NCBI GenBank assembly: GCA_024637115.1
Contig: JAGXFU010000005.1
Span: forward strand, 126,001-190,000
DNA length: 64,000 nucleotides
Reading direction: 5' to 3'
Source of the DNA: Actinomycetes bacterium
GTDB lineage: Bacteria; Actinomycetota; Coriobacteriia; Anaerosomatales; JAGXFU01
The translations under genes and the position numbers were made by a program. The notes below the pieces were generated by a model, which did not search any database, was not told the origin of the DNA, and was given only the letters and a program-made list of their open reading frames with translations. This document shows positions 36,104-45,131 of the stretch, one piece after another; position 1 is the first letter of the stretch; each line of letters starts with the position of its first letter.

Positions 36104-36940
36104 TTACGATGCCTGTTTCGCGCGAGCCTTTCGAGCCTTGACGATGTCCGAGTCAACAATGAGAAAGAATACCTCCGGCAGCAGGCCTTTGAGCCGGAAA
36201 TAGAACCTGCTCAGGGCGTCCGGAATGATGTAGTACGTGTTCTTCTCGATGCCCCGAACGATCGCGTCGGCCACCCGCTCGGGTGGGATCGCCTTGATGT
36301 TACCGGCGATGGCATCGGTCTCCGGAGGCCTCAGCGTCTTCTCATACGCCAGTGCCGGCGTATCGGTATCCGGAGGGCAGACCACATGCACGCTCACGCC
36401 GTTCGGCTTCATCTCAAAGCGGAGCGCCTCGGTAAAGCCCATCGTGGCGTATTTCGCCGCCGCATACCCGGTATATCCATAGATGCCGAGGAACCCGGCC
36501 ACGCTTGAGACATTGACGATGTGTCCGCGTCCGGCTGCAAGCATGTGCGGTACTGCGGCTTTGCACGGCCACACCACGCTCAGGAACCCGTGTTCCATGT
36601 TGCGCATGAACTCCTCGGCAGACATGTGCTCGAACTCCCCGGGCACAATCACACCAGCGCTGTTGATAAGGATATCGGGGACGAATTCCTGGTCCACGAT
36701 CCAGTCGATCGCCTGACGCGCCGACTCAAGACGCGACAGGTCCGCGCTCTTTATGAGCACCCGCTGCGAGGAATCCTTGCGCTCGCTCTCAACCTGCACC
36801 CGTGCTCGATCGAGCTTCTCCGGGTCGCGGGCAACCAGGGCGAGGTGGGCGCCGCGACGCGCCAACGCAATAGCGGTCGCCAGCCCGATACCACTGGATC
36901 CACCCGTGACAACGACACGAGCTCCGTCAAACATCATCAA
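36104..36940 (-). CDS. Short-chain dehydrogenase/reductase (3-ketodihydrosphingosine reductase-like)
   Basis: ARVVVTGGSSGIGLATAIALARRGAHLALVARD, LINSAGVIVPGEF, VSSVAGFLGIYGYTGYAAAKYA, PNGVSVHVVCPPDTDTPAL (PPDTDTP, KDSR-like). Confidence 0.8.
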   Translation of the reverse strand: MMMFDGARVVVTGGSSGIGLATAIALARRGAHLALVARDPEKLDRARVQVESERKDSSQRVLIKSADLSRLESARQAIDWIVDQEFVPDILINSAGVIVPGEFEHMSAEEFMRNMEHGFLSVVWPCKAAVPHMLAAGRGHIVNVSSVAGFLGIYGYTGYAAAKYATMGFTEALRFEMKPNGVSVHVVCPPDTDTPALAYEKTLRPPETDAIAGNIKAIPPERVADAIVRGIEKNTYYIIPDALSRFYFRLKGLLPEVFFLIVDSDIVKARKARAKQAS

Positions 36941-37650
36941 GCCTCGCTCAATGCATCGGGAGCCAACGAGTCAACAGAAGGAGCCGGGATGCGCACTTCG
37001 GAATCATCCCACATGAACTGCCTGAAGACCGCCTCCGGATCGGGACGCTCTCCGGCAACGAAACGCTCGAGGAGATCCGAGTCGGCCAGTTTCTCAAACA
37101 GGGCATCACGCTCTGCTGAGTTGGTGATTCGTTCCATTGCGATGCGGCGAACCTGACCAACCAACAGCATGAACGGCTCCCACTCGTGGGGAAGTTCATG
37201 CTCAAGGCGCTTCTGCACCCGCCTGGCAATCTCCGGCGACGCGCCAGCGGTGGACACGGCCACCTGCATGAGCCCACGCTGAACAACGTGTGGCATGGTG
37301 CAGTTGCACAGATCCGGGCCCTGCAGCGTGGTGATAAGACAGCCCTGTCCTTCCGCCTCGAGATAGACGGCACGAGCAGTCTCGATCGAATCAGTCGCAC
37401 TCACCACCAGGAACGCACCCGCAAGGTCTCCGCGCACGTAGTCGCGCGCTTCATGCTCCACAAGCCCTTCAGCGACCAGCGCATCGATCCCCGAGGCAAC
37501 CTCCGGTGCGATCACGAGCACGTCGGCACCGTAGCGCATGAGTGAAACGACTTGATGCTCGGCAGCCGCTCCTCCCCCAACGACCACTACGAGTCGGCCT
37601 TCAAGGTCAAGGAATACCGGAAAGTACGCGTGTTGATAGTCCCCGTTCAT
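36937..37650 (-). CDS. Precorrin-2 dehydrogenase / sirohydrochlorin ferrochelatase-type protein (CysG N-terminal/Met8-like)
   Basis: YFPVFLDLEGRLVVVVGGGAAAEHQVVSLMRYGADVLVIAPE, VVSATDSIETARAVYLEAE, STAGASPEIARRVQKRLEHELP. ATG 37650. Confidence 0.88.
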   Translation of the reverse strand: MNGDYQHAYFPVFLDLEGRLVVVVGGGAAAEHQVVSLMRYGADVLVIAPEVASGIDALVAEGLVEHEARDYVRGDLAGAFLVVSATDSIETARAVYLEAEGQGCLITTLQGPDLCNCTMPHVVQRGLMQVAVSTAGASPEIARRVQKRLEHELPHEWEPFMLLVGQVRRIAMERITNSAERDALFEKLADSDLLERFVAGERPDPEAVFRQFMWDDSEVRIPAPSVDSLAPDALSEA

Positions 37651-37660
37651 ATGTGAGCCC

Positions 37661-38506
37661 CTAGAGTGCGAAGATATGGAATCCAACAGGAAGCGTGCGC
37701 GCAAGAATCGAAAGTGCCACGACCGCGCCCGCGCCCGCGATAGCGATCCACGATGCCGTGCGTCCCGACACGCCGCGACCATACAGCAGGAACAAATACG
37801 TACCGAACAGCGCCCACACGAGACCCGAGAGCATCACGCGGGGATCTGCCCAGAAGCCGCCTACGTCAGTCTCGATCGCCCTGATCGTGCCAAGGATCAT
37901 GCCCGCCGTGTACGCAGGAAACGCCAGAACGACGGCGCGACGCGCAATCATCTGCGCCTGGGCGAGAGACGGAAGGCGATCGAGCAGCGGGCCGGTCTTG
38001 TGACGCTTGAGCTGCCCGCCAAGTATCAGATAGAACAGACTAGCCGCACCCGCAACAAAGAACCCGGCGTTGGCGAACACGATCAGCACGACATGAATGC
38101 CAACGCGCCAGTTATCGAGTTGCACGAGCGCGGCTGCGGTGAGCCCGGATGGCTGTGCGCCGGACAGGAATTGCGCGACGATCAGCAGGAGTACTGCCAC
38201 CGGCACGAGAACCGCGCCATATGTCCTGTTCTTCATGAAGTGCTCGGCAATGAAATAGACCACGAGTACCGCCCAGGCCGAGAGCACCAGGGTGTTGTGC
38301 GGACCAACGAGCTCTGTGCCGTTCGACACCGTTGACCGGAACCCGATACCGGCGGTGAGCATGAGGGTTCCCGCCCCGGCCAAGAAACGCGCCCACCATG
38401 CAAGCGTTTCGCGTTTCATCAGGAGCTGGTACGCATACAGAACCGTGGCCGCAATGAGCAGGGCGAGGGAGAACCAGCGCGTCACGACCGCAAGCTGTTC
38501 AATCAC
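37661..38506 (-). CDS. CcsA/HemX-family cytochrome c assembly/tetrapyrrole-associated membrane protein
   Basis: Polytopic CcsA-type protein; GIHVVLIVFANAGFFVAGAASLFYLI, GFWADPRVMLSGLVWALFGTYLFL. Confidence 0.75.
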   Translation of the reverse strand: MIEQLAVVTRWFSLALLIAATVLYAYQLLMKRETLAWWARFLAGAGTLMLTAGIGFRSTVSNGTELVGPHNTLVLSAWAVLVVYFIAEHFMKNRTYGAVLVPVAVLLLIVAQFLSGAQPSGLTAAALVQLDNWRVGIHVVLIVFANAGFFVAGAASLFYLILGGQLKRHKTGPLLDRLPSLAQAQMIARRAVVLAFPAYTAGMILGTIRAIETDVGGFWADPRVMLSGLVWALFGTYLFLLYGRGVSGRTASWIAIAGAGAVVALSILARTLPVGFHIFAL

Positions 38507-38611
38507 GCGCGCAACTCCTCTCGGTTCCGGGGGGTGCAGGGCTCCCTGTGCGGGCTACCTGCGAACTCTGCGTGAAATCATCTTATACGAATCCCGTAGC
38601 GAGTGTAGTGG

Positions 38612-38794
38612 TCAGGCTTCGCGACGCTCGAGCGATTCCTCGAGGACTACCACGGCCTTCTCAAGACGCATTACGCGGCGAAGCGTCATTGTCACGTATG
38701 CAACGAACGAGATCCAGAGGATGCCATAGGCCGCAATCACATACGGGGCATCGGTCAAAGCCAAGCGATACAGTTCTGCGTTGGTGGCCTCCAT
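38612..38794 (-). CDS. CcmD-like small membrane protein
   Basis: ATG 38794: MEATNAELYRLALTDAPYVIAAYGILWISFVAYVTMTLRRVMRLEKAVVVLEESLERREA; one TM plus coiled coil, adjacent to ccmC. Confidence 0.6.
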   Translation of the reverse strand: MEATNAELYRLALTDAPYVIAAYGILWISFVAYVTMTLRRVMRLEKAVVVLEESLERREA

Positions 38795-38839
38795 TGGAGT
38801 CCGCCTCCCTTCACGCGCCCCACAGGGCACGAACGTCAA

Positions 38840-39589
38840 TTAGCCTTCGAGTGCTTCCTTTGCGGCGTCGATCCGCTCGCCGAGGCGTTCCTCGCTCATA
38901 CGTAGGGCGTAGACTGCGTAGCCCACCATGAGCATGCCTACCTGGGCAACAATGAACGGGAGCAGGTTCGAACTCGCCATCCCCGACTGGAACACGACGG
39001 GGTGGTTCGACTCAAGCACGCGCGTGATCATGAATGAGATCGGTGCGTTTATGGCCGCAAGCACCGCAAACGCTGCGCCGTAGACGGCCCGCCGCTCTTC
39101 ATCTTCGATCGAATTGCGGAGCACGAAATACGCGATCATCATGAGCATCATGATGAAGTACGTGGTCAGACGCGGTTCCCACTCCCACCAGACTCCCCAT
39201 GAAGCCCGCGTCCACAAGACCCCGGTGATCATGGTGAGGATGACGAACACCAGCGACGTCTCCATCGCGATACGGCTCTTGGTATCAAAGCTGCGCTTGC
39301 GCGTCATGAGGAATCGAACCGCAAACACCGCTGACAAGAGCAGCACCAGGAACGAAGCCTCGGCTACCGGTACATGGAAGTAGAATATCTTCTGGCTGAA
39401 CCAGGGCCTCCCGTAGGAAAACCCGTTGTCGCCCACACTCACCAACTGAAATGCAGTGTCGAGTTCGCTTGCAACCGTCACGGTTCCAAACTGCTGCACT
39501 TCTGCGGTGAAGAACGCCATGAAGAATGCCGTCGTTGTGAGGAGTCCTCCAATCAACAGCAATATGATGGCGATTCTAAGTTGCTTCAC
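38840..39589 (-). CDS. ccmC: Heme exporter protein CcmC
   Basis: FSQKIFYFHVPVAEASFLVLL, GVLWTRASWGVWWEWEPRLTTYFIMML (WWxWDxRLT-type motif). Confidence 0.9.
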   Translation of the reverse strand: MKQLRIAIILLLIGGLLTTTAFFMAFFTAEVQQFGTVTVASELDTAFQLVSVGDNGFSYGRPWFSQKIFYFHVPVAEASFLVLLLSAVFAVRFLMTRKRSFDTKSRIAMETSLVFVILTMITGVLWTRASWGVWWEWEPRLTTYFIMMLMMIAYFVLRNSIEDEERRAVYGAAFAVLAAINAPISFMITRVLESNHPVVFQSGMASSNLLPFIVAQVGMLMVGYAVYALRMSEERLGERIDAAKEALEG

Positions 39590-39619
39590 CGTGTACCTCC
39601 TCGGCCTCGTGGTATGGCT

Positions 39620-40369
39620 CTACGCACCGATAACGAATTCATAGAGCGCGTATGCGGCAAGCACCATGATCGCGTCGTAGCCGGCAACGCCGGCGATACC
39701 CGACCAGAACTGCGATATCGAACCGTCTCCGCCAAGAACCGCTGCGGAGGTTGCCGATACAGCCGCCAGAAGCAGCGGATACATCAGCGGGACCATGAGT
39801 ACGGTAAGGACGAAGTCCTTGCCGCTCGTATTCACTGACATTGTAGCGAGTAGCGTGCCCACCCCGGCGATTCCGACAGATCCCGCAAAGAGCACGAGTG
39901 GAATCATCCACCACGACCCACCGTAGCCCCCCTGTTGCAGGAACATCAGAGCGAATACGGGAATGGTGAGCGTCTCAACGATCAGAAGGAAGATGAGGTT
40001 GCCTGACGCCTTGGCGAAATAGATCACCGGACGGTCGACCGGTGAGAGCAACAGCGCCTCGAGACAGCCCTGGTCCTTCTCGTGAACGAGCGAGCGGTTG
40101 AGTCCCAGCATCGAGGTAAAGATGAACGCAAGCCACAAAAGCCCGCCTGCGATAGTGCGCGGATCGAAAGCTGAGCCCGACTGCGAGAGTGCAATCTGGT
40201 AGACGACCATCGTGAGGAGCGAGTAGAGGCCCATCGACGTGACCATCTCTTTGGTACGCAACTCCATGACGATGTCTTTGCGCAGAATCGCTTTGTACTG
40301 CCTCAGTGACAGACCCGGTACCTTGGTGCGCTCCGCGGGTGGCGTGCGACGCAGGATCTCGTCGGCCAT
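39620..40369 (-). CDS. ccmB: Heme exporter protein CcmB
   Basis: AILRKDIVMELRTKEMVTSMGLYSLLTMVV, GGLLWLAFIFTSMLGLNRSLVHEKDQGCLEALLLSPVDR. Confidence 0.9.
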   Translation of the reverse strand: MADEILRRTPPAERTKVPGLSLRQYKAILRKDIVMELRTKEMVTSMGLYSLLTMVVYQIALSQSGSAFDPRTIAGGLLWLAFIFTSMLGLNRSLVHEKDQGCLEALLLSPVDRPVIYFAKASGNLIFLLIVETLTIPVFALMFLQQGGYGGSWWMIPLVLFAGSVGIAGVGTLLATMSVNTSGKDFVLTVLMVPLMYPLLLAAVSATSAAVLGGDGSISQFWSGIAGVAGYDAIMVLAAYALYEFVIGA

Positions 40370-41098
40370 CTATGCCACCCCCATGCCAACAGTAGAGCGA
40401 TACGTCTGCTTGAAATCGTCGACGTCGATCTCCTCTTTGGGGGCAGAGAGCACGACTTTGCCCCGGGCAAGAATCAACGCATGACTGCAGAGCTCGAGGC
40501 CCTTGTCGAGGTCGTGGCTGATCATCACGAAGGTGTGATCATGCCGGACCTGCGCAATGAGGTTATCGAGGATATCCATCGCGTGGGGGTCGAGCCCGGA
40601 ATAGGGCTCATCGAGAAAGAGCATCTCGGGCCGGTGCAGAAGCGCTCTGGCGATCGAGAGGCGTTGCAGCATGCCCCGCGAAAACGTGCGCACCGTATCG
40701 AGACGCCGGTGGTCGAGCTCCACGGCGATAAGAAGTTCCCGCGCACGCTGTGCGGGATTCTCAACGCCGTACATGTCAGCAAAGAACTGAAGGTTCTCCT
40801 CGGCAGTCAGGTCGGGGTAGAGCAGCGGATTGTGGCTGATCAGTCCGATCTTGCTGCGGAGCTTGTCCGACTGCTCCACGACATCGAGTCCGCAGACCTT
40901 GACCGTCCCTTTCGAAGGAGCCGACAGGGTGGTGAGGATGCGCACGAGCGTGGTCTTTCCTGCACCGTTCGGCCCAAAGACCGAGAGGAAGGCGCCCCGC
41001 GGCAGGTCGAAGTCGACCTTGTCGAGGGCTTTGCGCACGCCAAAGGTCCGGGTGAGTCCCCGGACCTCGACGGCTGAATCGGTGCAGACGTCAGTCAC
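40370..41098 (-). CDS. ccmA: Heme exporter ATP-binding protein CcmA
   Basis: GPNGAGKTTLVRILTTLSAPSKGTVKV (Walker A), FSRGMLQRLSIARALLHRPEMLFLDEPYSGLD. GTG start 41098 between ccmF stop and first conserved residues. Confidence 0.88.
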   Translation of the reverse strand: MTDVCTDSAVEVRGLTRTFGVRKALDKVDFDLPRGAFLSVFGPNGAGKTTLVRILTTLSAPSKGTVKVCGLDVVEQSDKLRSKIGLISHNPLLYPDLTAEENLQFFADMYGVENPAQRARELLIAVELDHRRLDTVRTFSRGMLQRLSIARALLHRPEMLFLDEPYSGLDPHAMDILDNLIAQVRHDHTFVMISHDLDKGLELCSHALILARGKVVLSAPKEEIDVDDFKQTYRSTVGMGVA

Positions 41099-41102
41099 GC
41101 TG

Positions 41103-43169
41103 CTACTTCTTTGACTTCGAGCGGGCCACGGGTGGCAGGGCGCGAGCTTCGGGCTTGGGCCACATCGCGATCGAGGCACCAACCACGGTGAGAGCAAAGC
41201 CGAACCACGCCCAGCTGATGAGCGGGTTGATCTTGACCTGCATCGAGAGCTGATCGCCCTGGATTCCCTGGAACACCACAAAGACGTCCTGGAGGAATTC
41301 GACACGCACCGCCGCGTTGAGCTTCGTCTGCTGCTGGCGGAAGAACGAGACCTGGCCCGGATTGACCTGCCCGACCACGGTGCCGTTCTTGGCGACATCG
41401 AAGTTCACCGAGCTCACGGCATCGCCGTTGTCCAGCGTGGTATCGGTGATGCCGTTGTAGGTGAACGTGTAGTCCGAAACCTCGAACTGCGAACCCGGCA
41501 CATTGGGAACCATCACGAGGCGCTCATCAACGAACATGGCAGATCCCACGAGGCCGATCAGAATGATCGCGATTCCAAGGTGAGTCAGATATCCACCGGA
41601 CTGAGTCCGAGCCTTGAACATGATCGAGCCGAGGGCCGAGAAGAAGCTCTCACCCTTGGCTGCCGCACGCTTGCTTGCCCCGGCAATGAATAGATAGACC
41701 GAGATCGAAGCGGCGAACGAACCAACAACCAGACCGGACACCGCGTATGCGTTATGCACCAATGCCGGCATCCCCGTCGTACCGGTCTTCTGGAAGATCG
41801 GAAGTAGCTGCGAATACCAGAAGTAGAGCAGCGGAACAGAGAGAGCAACGGTACCCATGAGCGGCCACTTTGCTTTGGACCAGAACATGGGACCCTCGGT
41901 CTTGCGCCACGAGAGCAGCGGGCAGACCGCCATGATGAACACGTAGAGGATTCCAACAGGACGAGCGATGGAATCATAGGTTGCCGGACCGTATGTCTTG
42001 CCGCCAAAGGCGGGAGCAACGGTCAGAACGGCGACCATGATCGCAGAGAGAAGCATCAAGACGTTGTTGAAGTAGTACGAGGATTCCTTGGAGACCAACG
42101 ACTCGAAGTCGTCGTTGCCGGAAAACTCCTTGCTGCGCTTCTGGAGACCAAAGAACGTTACCACGAGCGGGATCACCATCATGGCGCCAAAGAGCCACGC
42201 AGAGAGCGGGTCTTTCTCAAAGGCATGCACAGACTGCACGATGCCCGAACGGGTGATGAATGTGCCAAGGATGACGAGCACGAAGCTCACCGTGGCCATC
42301 CACACGGCCCACTTCTTGAAGCCTTCGCGTCTGCGGTACACCGTGAAGCTGTGGAGCAGGCCAACGCCGGTGAGCCACGGGAGAAGTGAAGCATTCTCAA
42401 CCGGGTCCCACGCCCAGAAGCCACCCCATCCAAGCACGACATAGGCCCAAATCGCGCCAAGGCCAATGCCGATACCAAGGAACAACCACGAGAAGACCGT
42501 GATTCGGTCGCTGAACTGAACCCAACGCTTGGAGCCATCACCCACGATGAGTGCGCCCATAGCGAACGCAAAGGGAACAGTGAGACCCGCGTAGCCAATG
42601 AACAACGTTGGCGGGTGCAGGATCATGGCCCAGTGCTGAAGCAGCGGGTTCATCGCAGCGCTAATGAGTAGCTCGCCATTCGCACCAAGCCAGGCCGGAT
42701 CGGAAAGTTTGAATGGATTGTTGAGGTCGATCAGGAGTGCGAACACAAACAAGAGTTGCACGATGTTGAAGACCATGAGCGACGCATTGGAGAGCTCATC
42801 GGTCTCGCCGATCCGCTTCCATGCCACATAGGCTCCGAACAGAGCCAGCAACCATGCCCAGAACAGAAGCGATCCTTCGCGACCAGCCCACACACCCGAG
42901 ACTTTGTAGAGCCACGCGAGACTCGACACGTCGGTTGAGTGATTGAGCGCCACGTACTCAAACGAGAAGTCCTGACGAAAGAACGCTGCAAGCAGGGTTC
43001 CGACGGCCACCGTGAGCGTGCCCGCCAGGCCGAAGGTGAAGAAGTATCCCCAGTTCGTGACAGACTCGCCATCCTTGGCCCCGAGCATGCGGCCCCAGGC
43101 CAGCGCACCGATCGAGGCCATTGCCGCCAGCGCCGAGAGCGCCATCATCAAGTTACCGACTGTCGTCAT
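41103..43169 (-). CDS. ccmF: Cytochrome c-type biogenesis protein CcmF (heme lyase)
   Basis: GREGSLLFWAWLLALFGAYVAW, LLQHWAMILHPPTLFIGYAGLTVPFAFAM, GWGGFWAWDPVENASLLPWLTGVGLLHS. Confidence 0.95.
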   Translation of the reverse strand: MTTVGNLMMALSALAAMASIGALAWGRMLGAKDGESVTNWGYFFTFGLAGTLTVAVGTLLAAFFRQDFSFEYVALNHSTDVSSLAWLYKVSGVWAGREGSLLFWAWLLALFGAYVAWKRIGETDELSNASLMVFNIVQLLFVFALLIDLNNPFKLSDPAWLGANGELLISAAMNPLLQHWAMILHPPTLFIGYAGLTVPFAFAMGALIVGDGSKRWVQFSDRITVFSWLFLGIGIGLGAIWAYVVLGWGGFWAWDPVENASLLPWLTGVGLLHSFTVYRRREGFKKWAVWMATVSFVLVILGTFITRSGIVQSVHAFEKDPLSAWLFGAMMVIPLVVTFFGLQKRSKEFSGNDDFESLVSKESSYYFNNVLMLLSAIMVAVLTVAPAFGGKTYGPATYDSIARPVGILYVFIMAVCPLLSWRKTEGPMFWSKAKWPLMGTVALSVPLLYFWYSQLLPIFQKTGTTGMPALVHNAYAVSGLVVGSFAASISVYLFIAGASKRAAAKGESFFSALGSIMFKARTQSGGYLTHLGIAIILIGLVGSAMFVDERLVMVPNVPGSQFEVSDYTFTYNGITDTTLDNGDAVSSVNFDVAKNGTVVGQVNPGQVSFFRQQQTKLNAAVRVEFLQDVFVVFQGIQGDQLSMQVKINPLISWAWFGFALTVVGASIAMWPKPEARALPPVARSKSKK

Positions 43170-43203
43170 CCGCGTCCCACTCCCTTGTAGTTGTCACATA
43201 CGA

Positions 43204-43229
43204 CGGGCCGCCCCCATCGGAGCGGCCCG
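43204..43229 (-). repeat. Intergenic GC-rich hairpin between ccmE and ccmF
   Basis: cgggccgc (43204-43211) and gcggcccg (43222-43229), 8 bp perfect, 10-nt loop. Confidence 0.5.
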
Positions 43230-43247
43230 GGTGATTCTTTACAAGCG

Positions 43248-43931
43248 TTACTGAGTTTCCTCGGCAATCGCCACATCGGTGGCTACAAAGAAACCATCTG
43301 CCTCAAGAGCTCCGGTCACAACTACCTGTGAGCCGGTATCCATGCCTGCGGGGAGTGCTCCGTTCCATGCAATCCCCAGTTCAGCAGTGCCGTCCTCGGT
43401 CTCGATCGCGAAACGCTGGTCGCCACCTGCGGCCACGATGGAATCCGCGACCACAAGACCCTGAACCTTGACCGTGGTGCCCACCATATTCGCGCCTCCG
43501 CCGGAGACACTGTCAACCGAAAGCGCGCCTTTGGCGGTCTCGTATTTGGAGGGACACTTGGTGATCATGTCATCGGACTCGAGGACCCCATCGGAACCAA
43601 CGACACCCTTGACGATGGCAACGACGCCGTCACCAAAGGTCGAGGGCACGCCACCACTATAGCGAACACCGAGAACGGCACCGCCCTCTGTGCCCTCATC
43701 CTGGAGTTCAAATTCCATCGGGCTGGACTCACGATTCCACGATCCGGTCACGACTGCACCACTCACACTGATACGTTCGCCAACAATCTCGTTGTTGTCT
43801 GCGACCTGGGCAACCGTCCGGTTGAGTGCTCCGTCGTCACTACCCGTGGAAACGACAACCGCGAGTACGATGATCACGATGATGGCGGTTACGCCAATGA
43901 GCCTGTTGCGGGCCCGCTTGTTCACCTGCAT
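43248..43931 (-). CDS. ccmE: CcmE-like periplasmic heme chaperone, CxxxY type, with two OB-like domains
   Basis: N-terminal TM anchor; GERISVSGAVV...GVRYSGGVPSTFGDGVVAIVKGVVGSDGVLESDDMITKCPSKYE; then VGTTVKVQGLVV...LGIAWNGALPAGMDTGSQVVVTGALEADGFFVATDV. ATG 43931 with AAGGGAG. Confidence 0.8.
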   Translation of the reverse strand: MQVNKRARNRLIGVTAIIVIIVLAVVVSTGSDDGALNRTVAQVADNNEIVGERISVSGAVVTGSWNRESSPMEFELQDEGTEGGAVLGVRYSGGVPSTFGDGVVAIVKGVVGSDGVLESDDMITKCPSKYETAKGALSVDSVSGGGANMVGTTVKVQGLVVADSIVAAGGDQRFAIETEDGTAELGIAWNGALPAGMDTGSQVVVTGALEADGFFVATDVAIAEETQ

Positions 43932-44192
43932 CCACTCCCTTGCAAACACACGTGTAGTAGGTATTTTTGCGAGTGAGAAAGCAGCGTTGACCGCGAATCG
44001 GCCAGAAACACACGTACCGCTCTTTCACCTGCCTGCCTGAACACTAGGGATATTACCATCCCCGCACGTAGCGCGACAATCATATCGACGCGCTCGCGAG
44101 TGCATTTGAGCAAGAACGATGCCGAAAACGGGCGCTTGTAAATTCAGGCTGTCTGCGTGCATGGAACGTGACCGGATTGCGGGTGATGATTG

Positions 44193-45131
44193 CTACACCG
44201 CGACAGAATCCCGCTGCAGCCACTGGACGTCCGGCGCGAAGTTGATCCGCTTGAGCAGATCGATATATTCGGCCTCTGGCAACGAACCACTCGCTCCCTT
44301 GAGAGCAACGAGCGTGGCTTCGATGATATTTGTGCCAAACGAGCGACCGTCCAAGCGAGGCGTGGAGGTCACCAGCAGCTCAACTCCACGCGCACGAAGA
44401 TCCTCAACATCACCGGCCGTGGTCGTATTTGTGATGATCCACTTGCCTGTCATGTCGCGCGGCATGTACTTCTTCACGTAGTGGAAGTCACCGGCAACGA
44501 TATCGTTCTCACGATAGAGACGAGCGTGCTTACTCTCAATCTCAGCCTCGGGAGCGTTCTGTTTGTCACCGGTCGGATAGAGCCACTCAAACGGCATCTG
44601 CACCGCGATCGGCGCAAGGATGCGAATCACCCGGTTCAGCGTCTTCCAATTGTGAATCATGATCGGCACGTCGAGCGAGTAGAGCAGGTCACCGTAGGTC
44701 ATCTCGCAGCCCGCTTTGTAGAGCGCCTCGGCAAGACCGTAGCGGTCGACAGCCGAAGGCACCAGACAGCGCTTGCCGGTCAGGTCCACCCCGAGCTCCT
44801 CTTGCATGAAGCGCACGGTCGACCCCTCCACGGCGCCCTTGAGGCTGGTGCCACATACCACGGGCGTCTTGTGCACGCCCTTCACGAGCTTCTTGATGTC
44901 GCGAAGGTAGTAATCCTTGCCGGCTGCGCGCATGAACAGATCGGTGCCGCCCACACCAAACGCATCGACGGTACCGTCGAGCTCGGCAAAGCGCGCGGCG
45001 GCCTTCACCATGTCGCCGTCAGTGCCCTCACGCCTGATGCGGAACGTCTCCCCAAGGAGCTCGATCTCAACGCTGTGATCTCGCTTTGAGGAACCGATCG
45101 AGATACCTACGACATCTTTGATTCCGTCCAC
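44193..45131 (-). CDS. Conserved hypothetical protein (some homologues may carry the label 'quinate 5-dehydrogenase')
   Basis: Intact 312-aa ORF, VVGISIGSSKRDHSVEIELLGETFRIRREGTDGD...; function not inferable. Overlaps the upstream HTH ORF. Confidence 0.55.
   Translation of the reverse strand: MDGIKDVVGISIGSSKRDHSVEIELLGETFRIRREGTDGDMVKAAARFAELDGTVDAFGVGGTDLFMRAAGKDYYLRDIKKLVKGVHKTPVVCGTSLKGAVEGSTVRFMQEELGVDLTGKRCLVPSAVDRYGLAEALYKAGCEMTYGDLLYSLDVPIMIHNWKTLNRVIRILAPIAVQMPFEWLYPTGDKQNAPEAEIESKHARLYRENDIVAGDFHYVKKYMPRDMTGKWIITNTTTAGDVEDLRARGVELLVTSTPRLDGRSFGTNIIEATLVALKGASGSLPEAEYIDLLKRINFAPDVQWLQRDSVAV

Noticed and set aside
43970-44110. Terminator-like gggat/atccc hairpin upstream of ccmE
   Set aside because: Only a 5-bp stem without a convincing U tract; too weak to list as a feature.
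44193-45131. Functional call as quinate dehydrogenase
   Set aside because: No catalytic motif I can identify supports this activity; the label may propagate between genomes without evidence.
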